Below are positions 20,736 through 28,867 of a stretch of DNA of 40,706 nt, piece after piece. Source of the DNA: Limnohabitans sp. (GTDB lineage: Bacteria > Pseudomonadota > Gammaproteobacteria > Burkholderiales > Burkholderiaceae_C); assembly GCF_017848645.1 (NCBI RefSeq), contig NZ_JAFEIF010000019.1, positions 1 to 40,706 on the forward strand, written 5' to 3'. Every line of letters begins with the position of its first letter. Positions within the stretch are counted from its first letter, which is position 1. A model generated the notes under the pieces. It searched no databases and was not told the DNA's origin. It saw nothing but the letters and a program-made list of their open reading frames with translations. The position numbers and the translations under genes were made by a program.

Positions 20736-21848
20736 TCAGATCTTTTGTTTGAAGAATACCGCGATCTGGTCGAAGGCTTTTTGGCGGTCTGCGTCGGTGA
20801 ATTCGGGCTTGGGCAGGCCGCCGCGCATTTGGGTGGCAGCCACGGTTTGGGCCACGCTGGTAGGCCAGGGCGAGAGCCAGTCAAAGTGGCCCGCTTGCGG
20901 GTGGTCCGACAAGGTGGTGCAGCGGGTGCAATGTTTCAGCACATGCTGGCTGTGAAAGCGGGTCAGCAGCACACCGTCATCGCCCGATGTGCTCAGGCCC
21001 ACGGGGATGCGGATGCGCGCCAGGCTTTCGGGGGTGAAGATGACCCCGACGGGCACGGCCAGGCTGACGGCTGCCACACGGGGGTCGGGGCGCGGGTCAT
21101 GGCCTTGGCCTTTTGTCTTGACATTGCCGCTGTGCACCACTTTCAAGTTGTCGGGGGCGTTGCTTTCGGTCAAAACTTTCGCCAATAAAAACTGGGTTTT
21201 GCGCTGCAGTTGGGGCCAGGTCTTTCCTCCCAAGCCGTTCAGACAAAAGCCGATGTCCGCGTCCAGGTTCTGCGCACAGTGCTGGATCAAATTCAACATG
21301 CGCCACTGCGCCCCGGCCAGCACCAGGCCAGTCACACCGCCTGCCGACATGCCGTGCACGCCCACGCGGCGGGTGTCCACCAATGGGGCCAGCTCGGGGT
21401 CACGCGCCACGGCGTCGATGGTCTCGCTCACGTCTTGCGGGCGGGTTTTCCAGCTCTCGGGGCCTGCTTTGCTGAAGTCTTGCCAGTTGTCGCCCCGGTG
21501 CTCGGGCTGGGCCACCACAAAACCGGCGCGGGCCAGTGTGGCGGCCAGCGTGTGCTCGGGCAAGGCGCTGCCAGCGGTGCCGTGCGACAAGACAATCAAC
21601 GCCCGTTTGCCCGATGCCGCTGTTGAATCAGCTGGCAAAGGCGCTGCGTTGCTGGCGACCTGAACGGTGAATGCCCCTTGGGTCACGGGCTGGGCCGCTG
21701 CCGCAGTGGGGTAGACCAAGGTGATGGGCATGCCGTTCGTCTGAATCTGGCGCATGCCCACAGAGGTGACTTGGGCCTGGCTGGCGCTGGCGGCCAGCAA
21801 GCTGAAGGCGCACGCCAGGCGGGTGAATGTTTGGAGAGGGGTGGTCAT
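20736..21848 (-). CDS. Secreted alpha/beta hydrolase, dienelactone-hydrolase-like
   Basis: 370 residues with a signal peptide (about 1-26, cleavage near ASA-SQAQ). The nucleophile elbow is GVHGMSAGGVTG, preceded by the oxyanion segment VLSHGTAG. A late DHPQAGHFDWLSPWP provides the catalytic histidine. The layout resembles putative platelet-activating-factor acetylhydrolase or dienelactone hydrolase relatives; the substrate cannot be told. It ends eight bases before the kinase start, so it may be co-transcribed with the two-component system. The ATG at 21848 fits the signal peptide; the frame upstream runs into the REP hairpin. Confidence 0.84.
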   Translation of the reverse strand: MTTPLQTFTRLACAFSLLAASASQAQVTSVGMRQIQTNGMPITLVYPTAAAAQPVTQGAFTVQVASNAAPLPADSTAASGKRALIVLSHGTAGSALPEHTLAATLARAGFVVAQPEHRGDNWQDFSKAGPESWKTRPQDVSETIDAVARDPELAPLVDTRRVGVHGMSAGGVTGLVLAGAQWRMLNLIQHCAQNLDADIGFCLNGLGGKTWPQLQRKTQFLLAKVLTESNAPDNLKVVHSGNVKTKGQGHDPRPDPRVAAVSLAVPVGVIFTPESLARIRIPVGLSTSGDDGVLLTRFHSQHVLKHCTRCTTLSDHPQAGHFDWLSPWPTSVAQTVAATQMRGGLPKPEFTDADRQKAFDQIAVFFKQKI

Positions 21849-21895
21849 GATGCAGTTGCTTTCATGGGTTTTGTTGTGGTTGAGTTGGTCTCTTG

Positions 21896-21957
21896 GTAGG
21901 AGCCCACCCCTGTGGGCGATTGCAGGCTCGCCATCGCCCACAGGGGTGGGCTCCTAC
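21896..21957. repeat. REP-like element, perfect 25-bp hairpin
   Basis: Arms 21896-21920 and 21933-21957 are perfectly complementary around a 12-base loop. The arm begins GTAGGAGCCCACCCCTGTGG, close in style to the GTAGGAGC REP elements of Pseudomonas and related bacteria. It sits between a hydrolase start and a DUF2306 gene. It could cap transcripts or serve as a target of a REP-associated tyrosine transposase; no such gene is in the window. Confidence 0.85.
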
Positions 21958-22029
21958 AAAAACATCCAACTTCGTGCTTGGTGAGCGTTGGCTATGCTTG
22001 TGGTGCACGACTCAAAGTCCCTGGCTCAA

Positions 22030-22449
22030 TCAACCCAGCCATTGGCCCCAAACCAGTTGGCCCAAATAACGCCCGGGCAGCAGGGTGAACATGCCTGTGA
22101 CGATGCAGGCCCAGAAATACAGCCATTGCATGGTTTTGCGGTGGCCGGTGATGTTGCCCGCCGCCAAATACCGGAAGGCCCGGAACAGGCTGAACAGGGT
22201 CAGCGGAATGAGCAAATGGATGGGCGTGTAGCCCCAAAGGTTGGGCAGCCGGAAGTCGCGGATGAACATGCCCGTGAGCGCCGCCCCCAGCATGCAGGTG
22301 ACCCAGGCGTAGCCCAAGGCGCGGTGCAGTTGGGGGCGAAGGGTTGCGCCCATGCGGGCCCAGAGGACCCAAGGGCCGATGGCGACGGCGCTGAGCGCCA
22401 GGCTCAGGTGCACGGCGATGATGGGCGTCAGGGATGAGGGTGGTGGCAC
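22030..22449 (-). CDS. DUF2306 membrane protein
   Basis: 139 residues from a GTG at 22449. Four hydrophobic helices are visible, with the family histidines in LRPQLHRALGYAWVTCMLGA and GHRKTMQWLYFWACIVTGMF. DUF2306 proteins are small inner-membrane proteins of unknown function, distantly like cytochrome b561-type helical bundles. The other long frame over this stretch (to 22510) is rich in Arg, Pro and Gly without membrane pattern and is rejected. Confidence 0.82.
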   Translation of the reverse strand: MPPPSSLTPIIAVHLSLALSAVAIGPWVLWARMGATLRPQLHRALGYAWVTCMLGAALTGMFIRDFRLPNLWGYTPIHLLIPLTLFSLFRAFRYLAAGNITGHRKTMQWLYFWACIVTGMFTLLPGRYLGQLVWGQWLG

Positions 22450-22656
22450 GTTTTTTCTCTTGAATGGCTTGTGGTGCTTGCACTGTGGCGTGCCATGAGC
22501 CCGCTATCAATGCGTATGCGACGGCTGACCGTTCAGGCGGCGCGAGATGCTATGGGCGGGTGTGAATGGCGCACGCCAATGGACGTGTGCGCCGAATTTG
22601 TGGAGGCAGCCATGCCCGAGCAACGATAATCCCCCCAGATTTTTCGAGGAGCGTTT

Positions 22657-23481
22657 GTGGACCTGATGTTGTTGCTGAAAGCCGCCGTGATGGGCGTGGT
22701 CGAGGGTTTGACCGAGTTCTTGCCGATTTCGTCCACCGGGCATTTGATTTTGGCGGGGGCTTTGCTGGGCTTTGACGATGACAAAGCCAAGGTGTTCGAC
22801 ATCGCCATTCAGACGGGCGCGATTTTGGCGGTGATCATTGTGTATTGGCAAAAGATCAGCAGCACGGTGCGCGCTTTGCCGCACAGTGCCGATGCCCAGC
22901 GTTTTGCGCTCAATGTGTTCATCGCGTTTGTGCCGGCCGTGATCCTGGGCTTGATGTTTGGCAAGGCCATCAAGGCGAACCTGTTCACGCCCGAGGTGGT
23001 GGCGACCAGTTTCATCATTGGTGGTTTCATCATTTTGTGGGCCGAGCGCAGACAGGCCAGCGCTGTGCGCATTGGCGAGGTGGAAGACATGCGTTGGCAG
23101 GACGCTTTGAAGGTCGGACTGGTGCAGTGCCTGGCCATGATTCCGGGCACCAGCCGCAGCGGCGCGACCATCATTGGTGGCATGTTGCTGGGCATGTCGC
23201 GCAAGGCGGCGACCGATTTCTCTTTTTACCTGGCCATCCCCACGCTGATTGGGGCCGGGGCTTACAGCCTGTACAAAGACCGCGCTTTGCTGAGCATGGC
23301 CGATGCGCCGATGTTTGCGGTGGGCTTGGTGTTCTCGTTTTTGAGCGCCTGGGTGTGTGTGCGTTGGCTGCTCAAGTTCATCTCGACCAACAGCTTTGAG
23401 GTGTTTGCGTGGTACCGGATCGTGTTCGGTCTGGTGGTGCTGGGCACCAGCTACTTTGGGCTGGTGAGCTGGACGGCCTGA
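22657..23481 (+). CDS. uppP: Undecaprenyl-diphosphatase (UppP/BacA)
   Basis: 274 residues from a GTG at 22657 preceded by GAGGAG. Active-site blocks are [14 protein letters not shown] (about 17-30) and [16 protein letters not shown] (about 162-177). Seven or eight membrane helices fit the family. It dephosphorylates undecaprenyl diphosphate to recycle the lipid carrier for cell-wall synthesis and gives bacitracin tolerance. It is divergent from the DUF2306 gene; the promoter should lie in the 200-bp gap. Confidence 0.95.
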   Translation: MDLMLLLKAAVMGVVEGLTEFLPISSTGHLILAGALLGFDDDKAKVFDIAIQTGAILAVIIVYWQKISSTVRALPHSADAQRFALNVFIAFVPAVILGLMFGKAIKANLFTPEVVATSFIIGGFIILWAERRQASAVRIGEVEDMRWQDALKVGLVQCLAMIPGTSRSGATIIGGMLLGMSRKAATDFSFYLAIPTLIGAGAYSLYKDRALLSMADAPMFAVGLVFSFLSAWVCVRWLLKFISTNSFEVFAWYRIVFGLVVLGTSYFGLVSWTA

Positions 23482-23624
23482 TCAGGTCTGTTTTGGCCTG
23501 ATTGGCTTGATCGGGGGGCCTTGGTGCGGTGCACCTTGGCGACATGCGGGGCCCTGTGTCGCGCCCAGAATGGAAGCCCCTTGTTTGACGCATCTTGCAG
23601 ATGCGTTGGTTCACAGCCCTTTGC

Positions 23625-24848
23625 ATGTCTGAAGTCCTGTCCGCCTCTTTCCGCCGCCTGGCCTGGTCCAACTTGCTGGCGCAGTCGGCCGAGCAGCTGA
23701 GCCTGGCCGCTGTCCCCATCGTGGCGGTGCTGCTGCTCAAGGCGGGGCCCGGCGAGATCGGTTTGCTGGCTTCCATCCAATCGCTGCCGTTTTTGCTGCT
23801 GTCGATGCCGCTGGGCCTGCTGGCGGACCGCACTTCGCGCACGCGCTTGATGGCGCTCGCCGAGGCCTTGCGGGCGCTGGCTTTGCTGCTTTTGTTGGCG
23901 CTGATCGTCACGGGCCATGTGTCGATTGCGGCTTTGGCCATCATTGGTTTCATGGCGGCAGTGGGCACGGTGGCTTTCAGTGTGGCTGCGCCTTCGTTGG
24001 TGCCTGCGCTGGTGCAGGTCGAGGGTCTGGCCCGGGCCAATGGGCGGTTGGAGTTGGCGCGCAGCGCGGCGTTTGCGGCAGGCCCGGCTTTGGCGGGCGC
24101 CTTGATCGCGTGGACCGGGGCGTCGGCGGCCTTTGTGCTGTCGGGCATGTTGTCGGTGGCGGCGGTGTTGTGCCTGCGCGGCATTGCAGAGCCAGCACGC
24201 GCGGCCATGCCAGCGCGCCACCCTTTGCTGGAGTTGCAAGACGGTGCCAAGTGGGTGTGGCAAAGCGATTTGCTCCGGCCCATGATGTTTTGCTCGATCG
24301 CCTGGAACATTTCCTGGTTCATGCTGCAAGCGGCCTATGTGCCTTATGCCATCAACGACCTGGGGCTGGACGCCAGTGGCGTGGGCATAACGCTGGCTTT
24401 GTATGGCGTGGGCATGATCGTGGGGGCCTTGCTGGCGCCGCGTGTGGTGCGGGCGCTGCCCTTTGGGCAGGCGATTTTGCTGGGGCCTTATTTCTCGGTG
24501 CTGGCGGCGGTCACCATGGCGCTGACGCTGTTTTGGCCCCAGGGTTGGGTGGCAGCTTTGTCTTACTTTTTGTACGGTGCGGGCCCGATCCTGTGGGTTA
24601 TCACCTCGACCACCTTGCGCCAGACCGTCACGCCACGCGCCATGATCGGGCGGGTCACATCCATCGTCATCGTGGCGAGCACGGGCGCACGGCCTTTAGG
24701 CGCGGCGCTGGGCGGCTTGTTGGGGGTGTATTTTCCGGCCTCGGTGAGCCTGTGGTGCGTGGTGCTGGGCTTTGGGATGCAAGCGGTCATCATCACCGCA
24801 TCCAAGGTGCGCACGCTCAAACGCCTGCCCGACCCTTTGCCCGATTGA
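23625..24848 (+). CDS. MFS transporter, EntS/MFS_3-like
   Basis: 407 residues from the ATG at 23625; upstream starts at 23595 and 23601 exist but the family begins near LSASFRRLAWSNLL. Twelve hydrophobic segments are apparent. The loop LGLLADRTSRTRLMAL after helix 2 is the MFS signature region, and a repeat of it is absent in the second half. The group exports small molecules such as siderophores or drugs; the substrate here is unknown. It ends 26 bases before the NTF2-like gene and may be co-transcribed with it. Confidence 0.87.
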   Translation: MSEVLSASFRRLAWSNLLAQSAEQLSLAAVPIVAVLLLKAGPGEIGLLASIQSLPFLLLSMPLGLLADRTSRTRLMALAEALRALALLLLLALIVTGHVSIAALAIIGFMAAVGTVAFSVAAPSLVPALVQVEGLARANGRLELARSAAFAAGPALAGALIAWTGASAAFVLSGMLSVAAVLCLRGIAEPARAAMPARHPLLELQDGAKWVWQSDLLRPMMFCSIAWNISWFMLQAAYVPYAINDLGLDASGVGITLALYGVGMIVGALLAPRVVRALPFGQAILLGPYFSVLAAVTMALTLFWPQGWVAALSYFLYGAGPILWVITSTTLRQTVTPRAMIGRVTSIVIVASTGARPLGAALGGLLGVYFPASVSLWCVVLGFGMQAVIITASKVRTLKRLPDPLPD

Positions 24849-24874
24849 ATTAAAAAAACGAAGGAGACCAGGGC

Positions 24875-25372
24875 ATGCATCCAGACGAATTTGAAGAATT
24901 GCTCAAGCGGTTTTCAGCCGCTGCCGAAGCGGGCGATGGCGAGGCCTTTGCGCAGTGCTTCACGCCAGACGGCGTGTACCACGACTACATCTACGGCGAC
25001 CACACGGGCCGCGCCGACATTGCCCACATGATGAATGACTTGTTCCACCGCGATGCCGGGCCCGATTACCGCTGGGAGATGTTTGACCCGGTGTGCAATG
25101 GGCAAGTGGCCTATGCGCGGTCTTTGTCGAGCTTCACCTCGCGGGTGCCCGAGTTTGCGGGGCGGCAAGTGGTGATCGACGGCATCAGCCGCTTTGAGCT
25201 GAAGGATGGGCTGATTTGCGATTACAGCGAATCGGTCAATGGTGGCGTGGCCATGGTGCAGCTGGGGGTGGCCGCGCCGCGCCTGGAGAAGGTGCTCAAG
25301 CGCTGGAGCCAGCAGTTGATTGACCAGCCTGCGACCCAGGCATTTTTGGCCCGTGGCAAACGCACCGTTTGA
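24875..25372 (+). CDS. NTF2/SnoaL-like protein
   Basis: 165 residues with AAGGAG five to ten bases before the ATG. The pattern FSAAAEAGDGEAFAQCFTPD, then GVYHDYIYGDHTGRADIAHM, and the late ISRFELKDGLICDYSESVNG fits the SnoaL-like cone-shaped fold (NTF2 superfamily). Members act as small enzymes or binding proteins. It precedes an enoyl-CoA hydratase by 30 bases, so a linked role in acyl-CoA or aromatic degradation is possible, but that is inference. Confidence 0.8.
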   Translation: MHPDEFEELLKRFSAAAEAGDGEAFAQCFTPDGVYHDYIYGDHTGRADIAHMMNDLFHRDAGPDYRWEMFDPVCNGQVAYARSLSSFTSRVPEFAGRQVVIDGISRFELKDGLICDYSESVNGGVAMVQLGVAAPRLEKVLKRWSQQLIDQPATQAFLARGKRTV

Positions 25373-25402
25373 TTTGTTCCATCCTTCTTTGAAAGCCTGG
25401 CC

Positions 25403-26215
25403 ATGAGTTTCCAAGACATCCTTTACAGCGTGGATCACCGCATCGCGACCATCACCTTGAACCGCCCGGACAAGCTCAACGCCTGGACCGCCGTGATGGA
25501 GCGCGAGGTGCGCGAGGCCATGGATGCTGCCGCCGCAGACGACGGTGTACGCGCCATCGTGCTCACGGGCGCAGGGCGGGGCTTTTGCGCGGGGGCCGAC
25601 ATGGATTTGCTCAAGGGCCTGGACCCGAGCGACATCACGGCCACCACCTGGACAAAACCTTTTGATGTGAACCAGCGGCTGGACTACCAGACACGCTATG
25701 GGTTTTACCCGGCGATCCCCAAGCCGGTGATTGGCATGCTCAACGGCGCAACCGCAGGCATTGGGCTGGTGCACGCCTTGTATTGCGACATCCGTTTTGC
25801 GGCGGACAACGCGGTGTTCACCACCGCGTTTTCAAGGCGCGGCTTGATTGCCGAACACGGTTTGAGCTGGATGCTGCCCCGCATCGTGGGCCACGCCAAT
25901 GCGATGGATTTGTTGCTGTCGGCCCGCAAGCTGCTGGCCCCCGAGGCGCAGGCCATGGGCTTGGTCAACAAGGTGTTTGCGCCCGATGATTTGGCGGCCG
26001 CCACGTATGCCTATGCGCGTGATTTGGTGGACAACGTGTCGCCGCGCTCGATGGCGGTGATCAAGCGCCAGCAGTACGACGCGCCGTTTCAGACGCTGGC
26101 AGAAAACACCCGCCAGGCCAATGCTGAAATGGCCCGCAGCTTTGCAAGCGATGACTTTCGCGAAGGGGTGGCGCATTTCATGGAGAAACGCGCCCCGCAA
26201 TTCACGGGCCGATGA
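25403..26215 (+). CDS. Enoyl-CoA hydratase/isomerase family protein
   Basis: 270 residues. The crotonase fold shows in ATITLNRPDKLNAWTAVM, the oxyanion-hole segment GAGRGFCAGADMDLL (about 52-66), and NGATAGIGLVHALYCDIRFA. The usual first glutamate of hydratases is replaced in the segment AFSRRGLIAEHGLSWMLPRI, where an EHG is seen; the exact reaction is therefore open. It probably acts on an acyl-CoA. It follows the NTF2-like gene and converges on the CaiB-type gene. Confidence 0.88.
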   Translation: MSFQDILYSVDHRIATITLNRPDKLNAWTAVMEREVREAMDAAAADDGVRAIVLTGAGRGFCAGADMDLLKGLDPSDITATTWTKPFDVNQRLDYQTRYGFYPAIPKPVIGMLNGATAGIGLVHALYCDIRFAADNAVFTTAFSRRGLIAEHGLSWMLPRIVGHANAMDLLLSARKLLAPEAQAMGLVNKVFAPDDLAAATYAYARDLVDNVSPRSMAVIKRQQYDAPFQTLAENTRQANAEMARSFASDDFREGVAHFMEKRAPQFTGR

Positions 26216-26249
26216 ATGTGCCAATGAATGCGCCGCGGTGGGCTGCGGC

Positions 26250-27116
26250 TTATTTGAGCGTCATCAGCGGGATGTCTTTGGCCGTGGCCAGTTTGTCGAG
26301 CTGAGCGCGGGTCTGGCTGGCCAAGAAGGCCTCGATGGCTTGGCGTGTGGCGGGCTTGAACAGGTCTTTGACCGGGTGGGCCAGTGGGACGCCAGCGGCT
26401 TCGCACAGGCGCTGCGCAAAGTGCGGCTCCAGGGCCGCCACGGCCACGCGGCCGTTTTTGCAGGCATAGATGCGGTAGCCCGCGTGTGCACCGCCCACCG
26501 CACCGTCGGGCGTGGTCATGCGCAGCTGGCGAGGCAGGGCCAGCCAGGCGGCGGCGTCGGACAGGGCCACTTCGTGGCGCGAGCCTTTGCCTGTGGTTTT
26601 GAGCGAGAGCACCGCCTTGAGCGTGGCTTCGCTGGCCATGAGCGCGCCGCCCATGTCGGCAAACAAACTCGGTGGCAGGTCCATGCCGTTGACGAGGCCC
26701 ACCTCGGCTTGGTACGTCAAGTCGTGGCCGGGAATTTCGGCCAACGGGCCGGGTGCACCGACCACTTCGATCAGGCTGAGCGCGGGGTATTGCTTGCGCA
26801 GGGTTTTCCAGCTCAGGCCCAGCTTGGTCAGGGCAGAGGGGCGGAACGAGGTCAGCAGCACATCGGTCTTGGGCAACAGTTTGTGCAAGGCGGCTTGTCC
26901 GGCCTCGGTTTTGAGGTCGAGGGTGTGGTGTTTCACGCCCTTGTGCATCAGCGCGTAACCGTCGGGGGTGTAGTGCTGCATGGGGTCGCCTGAAGGCGGG
27001 TTGATCTTGGTGCAGCTGGCACCCATTTGGGCCAGGCGCATCAGGGCGGCAGGACCGGGCAGGTTGAGTGCGAGGCTGACGACGCGAACGCCGCGAAGGG
27101 GTTTGGTGGATGGCAT
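26250..27116 (-). CDS. CaiB/BaiF CoA-transferase family protein, short form
   Basis: 288 residues. It has PLRGVRVVSLALNLPGPAAL at the start and the catalytic aspartate segment GHDLTYQAEVGLVNGM (about 124-139), then AGYRIYACKNGRVAVAALEP. This is the class III CoA-transferase / alpha-methylacyl-CoA racemase family; full-length members have 350-420 residues, so this is a compact form or one with a shortened C-terminal part. It begins with ATG at 27116. It lies opposite the enoyl-CoA hydratase gene, and both would act on acyl-CoA. Confidence 0.85.
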   Translation of the reverse strand: MPSTKPLRGVRVVSLALNLPGPAALMRLAQMGASCTKINPPSGDPMQHYTPDGYALMHKGVKHHTLDLKTEAGQAALHKLLPKTDVLLTSFRPSALTKLGLSWKTLRKQYPALSLIEVVGAPGPLAEIPGHDLTYQAEVGLVNGMDLPPSLFADMGGALMASEATLKAVLSLKTTGKGSRHEVALSDAAAWLALPRQLRMTTPDGAVGGAHAGYRIYACKNGRVAVAALEPHFAQRLCEAAGVPLAHPVKDLFKPATRQAIEAFLASQTRAQLDKLATAKDIPLMTLK

Positions 27117-27225
27117 GCGGATGACCTTGGAATTTTTGCTTCAGGATTATGTGCAAAGCGCTGACCGGGCACTGTCACCTGTGCAGTGGGGGCACAAAGA
27201 CCGAGCCCCCACCACACGATGGGTT

Positions 27226-28029
27226 TCAAACGCCCAGATTGCGCAAGCTGGCCTCGATCGCTGCTGCGGTAGCGATGGGTTTTTCCATGGGGAAGAGGTG
27301 GGAGCCGTCGAGCATCATGATGCGGCCTTTGACGACCTGGTGGGTCAGGTCGGTGCCAGCCTGGCGCATCTCGGCCGAGTGCGTGCCGCCAATGAAGGCG
27401 GCGGGGCATTTGAGGGGTTTGCGCTTGAGCAGGCTGTCGAGTTTGTGCGGCAGGCTGTTGTAGATGGCGGTTTCGATGTCGCGGTCAAAGCTGAGCACGC
27501 GCTGGCCGCCTTCGTCGTGCGTGCCGAACTCAATGTAGTCCCGCAGCACCTGCGGGTCCCAGCGGGCAAATGATTTTTTGTGCGCAAAGCTCTCGAGTGC
27601 GGCCTGAGCGTCGGGCCAGTGGTGGCGGCGTTTTTGGCTGATGCGCCCGGGCGAGAGGGCACCGATCAGGGGGGTGCGTTTGGCCAGGCCCAAGGTGGTG
27701 GCCCGCCAGCCGCCCAGCACGGGGGAGTCGATCAGCACCACGCCACGCGCCAGTTCGGGGTGGCGGGCGGCGCACATGAGGCTCAAGATGCCGCCCAGCG
27801 AGTGACCGACCAAAAAGGCGGGTTCGCCATCGCCTTGTTTGTCACGGGCAAAGTCCGCCAGTTGTTGCACCAGATGCGGCCAGTTGTTGGTGACGGGGTA
27901 TTGCGGGTCGTGGCCAAATTTTTCCACCGCGTCGACCGCAAAGCCGCGCTGACGCAGGTTGTCGAACAGCACGCGGTAGGTGCTGGCCGGAAAGCTGTTG
28001 CCGTGCGAGAAGATGATGCGGGCGGTCAT
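27226..28029 (-). CDS. Alpha/beta hydrolase
   Basis: 267 residues with no signal peptide, so cytoplasmic. Oxyanion segment FSHGNSFPASTY near the start, nucleophile elbow FLVGHSLGGILS (about 91-102), and catalytic histidine in LDGSHLFPMEKP near the end. The substrate is unknown. Its start overlaps the stop of the proteasome-like peptidase by one base (TGATG), so the two are co-translated. About 110 bp separate it from the CaiB-type gene. Confidence 0.88.
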   Translation of the reverse strand: MTARIIFSHGNSFPASTYRVLFDNLRQRGFAVDAVEKFGHDPQYPVTNNWPHLVQQLADFARDKQGDGEPAFLVGHSLGGILSLMCAARHPELARGVVLIDSPVLGGWRATTLGLAKRTPLIGALSPGRISQKRRHHWPDAQAALESFAHKKSFARWDPQVLRDYIEFGTHDEGGQRVLSFDRDIETAIYNSLPHKLDSLLKRKPLKCPAAFIGGTHSAEMRQAGTDLTHQVVKGRIMMLDGSHLFPMEKPIATAAAIEASLRNLGV

Positions 28030-28856
28030 CAGATCAGTTTCTCTTCAGGCGTCGTGATTTTCTTGAGCAAGGTGTTGCGCTGGGCGGACACCATGAGCGG
28101 GATGTCGGTCGCGCCGCCGTTCCACATGGGGTCTTCGATGCTGTCGAACATCTGGCGCAGTTTGTCGCCCCAGCTCGTGCGCAGCATTTTGAAGTAGGGG
28201 TTGTGCTCGTCGATGCACATGATGCGGTCGGTCTGCAAGCTGCCCGCCTGATACACCACCATGTCCAGCGGCAGGCCGACCGACAGGTTGGATTTGAGGG
28301 TCGAGTCCATCGACACCAAGGCGCATTTGGCCGCCTCGTCCAGCGGGGTGTCGGGGGTGATGACACGGTCGAGCACGGGTTTGCCGTATTTGGATTCGCC
28401 GATCTGAAAGTAGGGCGTCTCATCGGTGGCTTCGATGAAGTTGCCGGGTGAATAGACCTGGAACAGGCGCATGCCTTCGCCGCCGATCTGGCCACCAAAA
28501 ATCATGGACACGTTGAACTCCACACCCGAGGCGCGCAGCGCAGCGGCATCGCGCTCGTACACGCGGCGCACGGCCGCACCCAGCACGCGGGTGGCGTCGA
28601 ACATGCTTTTGGCGTTCCAGATGGTCAGGGGTTCGTCTTGCCCGGGCTCGACCAGTTTTTCGATTTGCAGCACTTCGCGCACCGATTGTGAAATGCTCAA
28701 GTTGCCCGCTGACAACAAGGTCATGAAGCGGTCGCCTGCTTTTTCATAGACGATCATTTTGCGGAAGGTGCTGATCTGGTCGAGCCCCGCATTGGTGCGT
28801 GAATCGGACAGGAACACCAGCCCGGCGCGGGTTTTGACGGCAACACAGTAGGTCAT
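28029..28856 (-). CDS. Anbu/HslV-like proteasome-type peptidase
   Basis: 275 residues. After removal of the initiator Met the first residue is the catalytic Thr1 (MTYCVAVKTRAGLVFLSDSR); Asp17-type and Lys33-type residues lie in SDSRTNAGLD and TFRKMIVYE. The remainder (LLSAGNLSISQSVREVL, then QIGESKYGKPVLDRVI) matches Anbu, the ancestral beta subunit, a proteasome-like Ntn hydrolase without an established unfoldase. Known Anbu loci often include an alpha-E protein, a transglutaminase and an ATP-grasp protein; none is here. It follows mutS by 11 bases and overlaps a hydrolase. Confidence 0.9.
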   Translation of the reverse strand: MTYCVAVKTRAGLVFLSDSRTNAGLDQISTFRKMIVYEKAGDRFMTLLSAGNLSISQSVREVLQIEKLVEPGQDEPLTIWNAKSMFDATRVLGAAVRRVYERDAAALRASGVEFNVSMIFGGQIGGEGMRLFQVYSPGNFIEATDETPYFQIGESKYGKPVLDRVITPDTPLDEAAKCALVSMDSTLKSNLSVGLPLDMVVYQAGSLQTDRIMCIDEHNPYFKMLRTSWGDKLRQMFDSIEDPMWNGGATDIPLMVSAQRNTLLKKITTPEEKLI

Positions 28857-28867
28857 GTGGGGGCTCT

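Noticed and set aside
21992..22510. 172-residue frame overlapping the DUF2306 gene
   Set aside because: Rich in Arg, Pro and Gly without membrane pattern; the overlapping frame has clear DUF2306 helices and histidines.
23378..24329. Long minus-strand frames over the MFS gene
   Set aside because: Composition is typical of antisense to a hydrophobic protein; no start signal or domain was seen.
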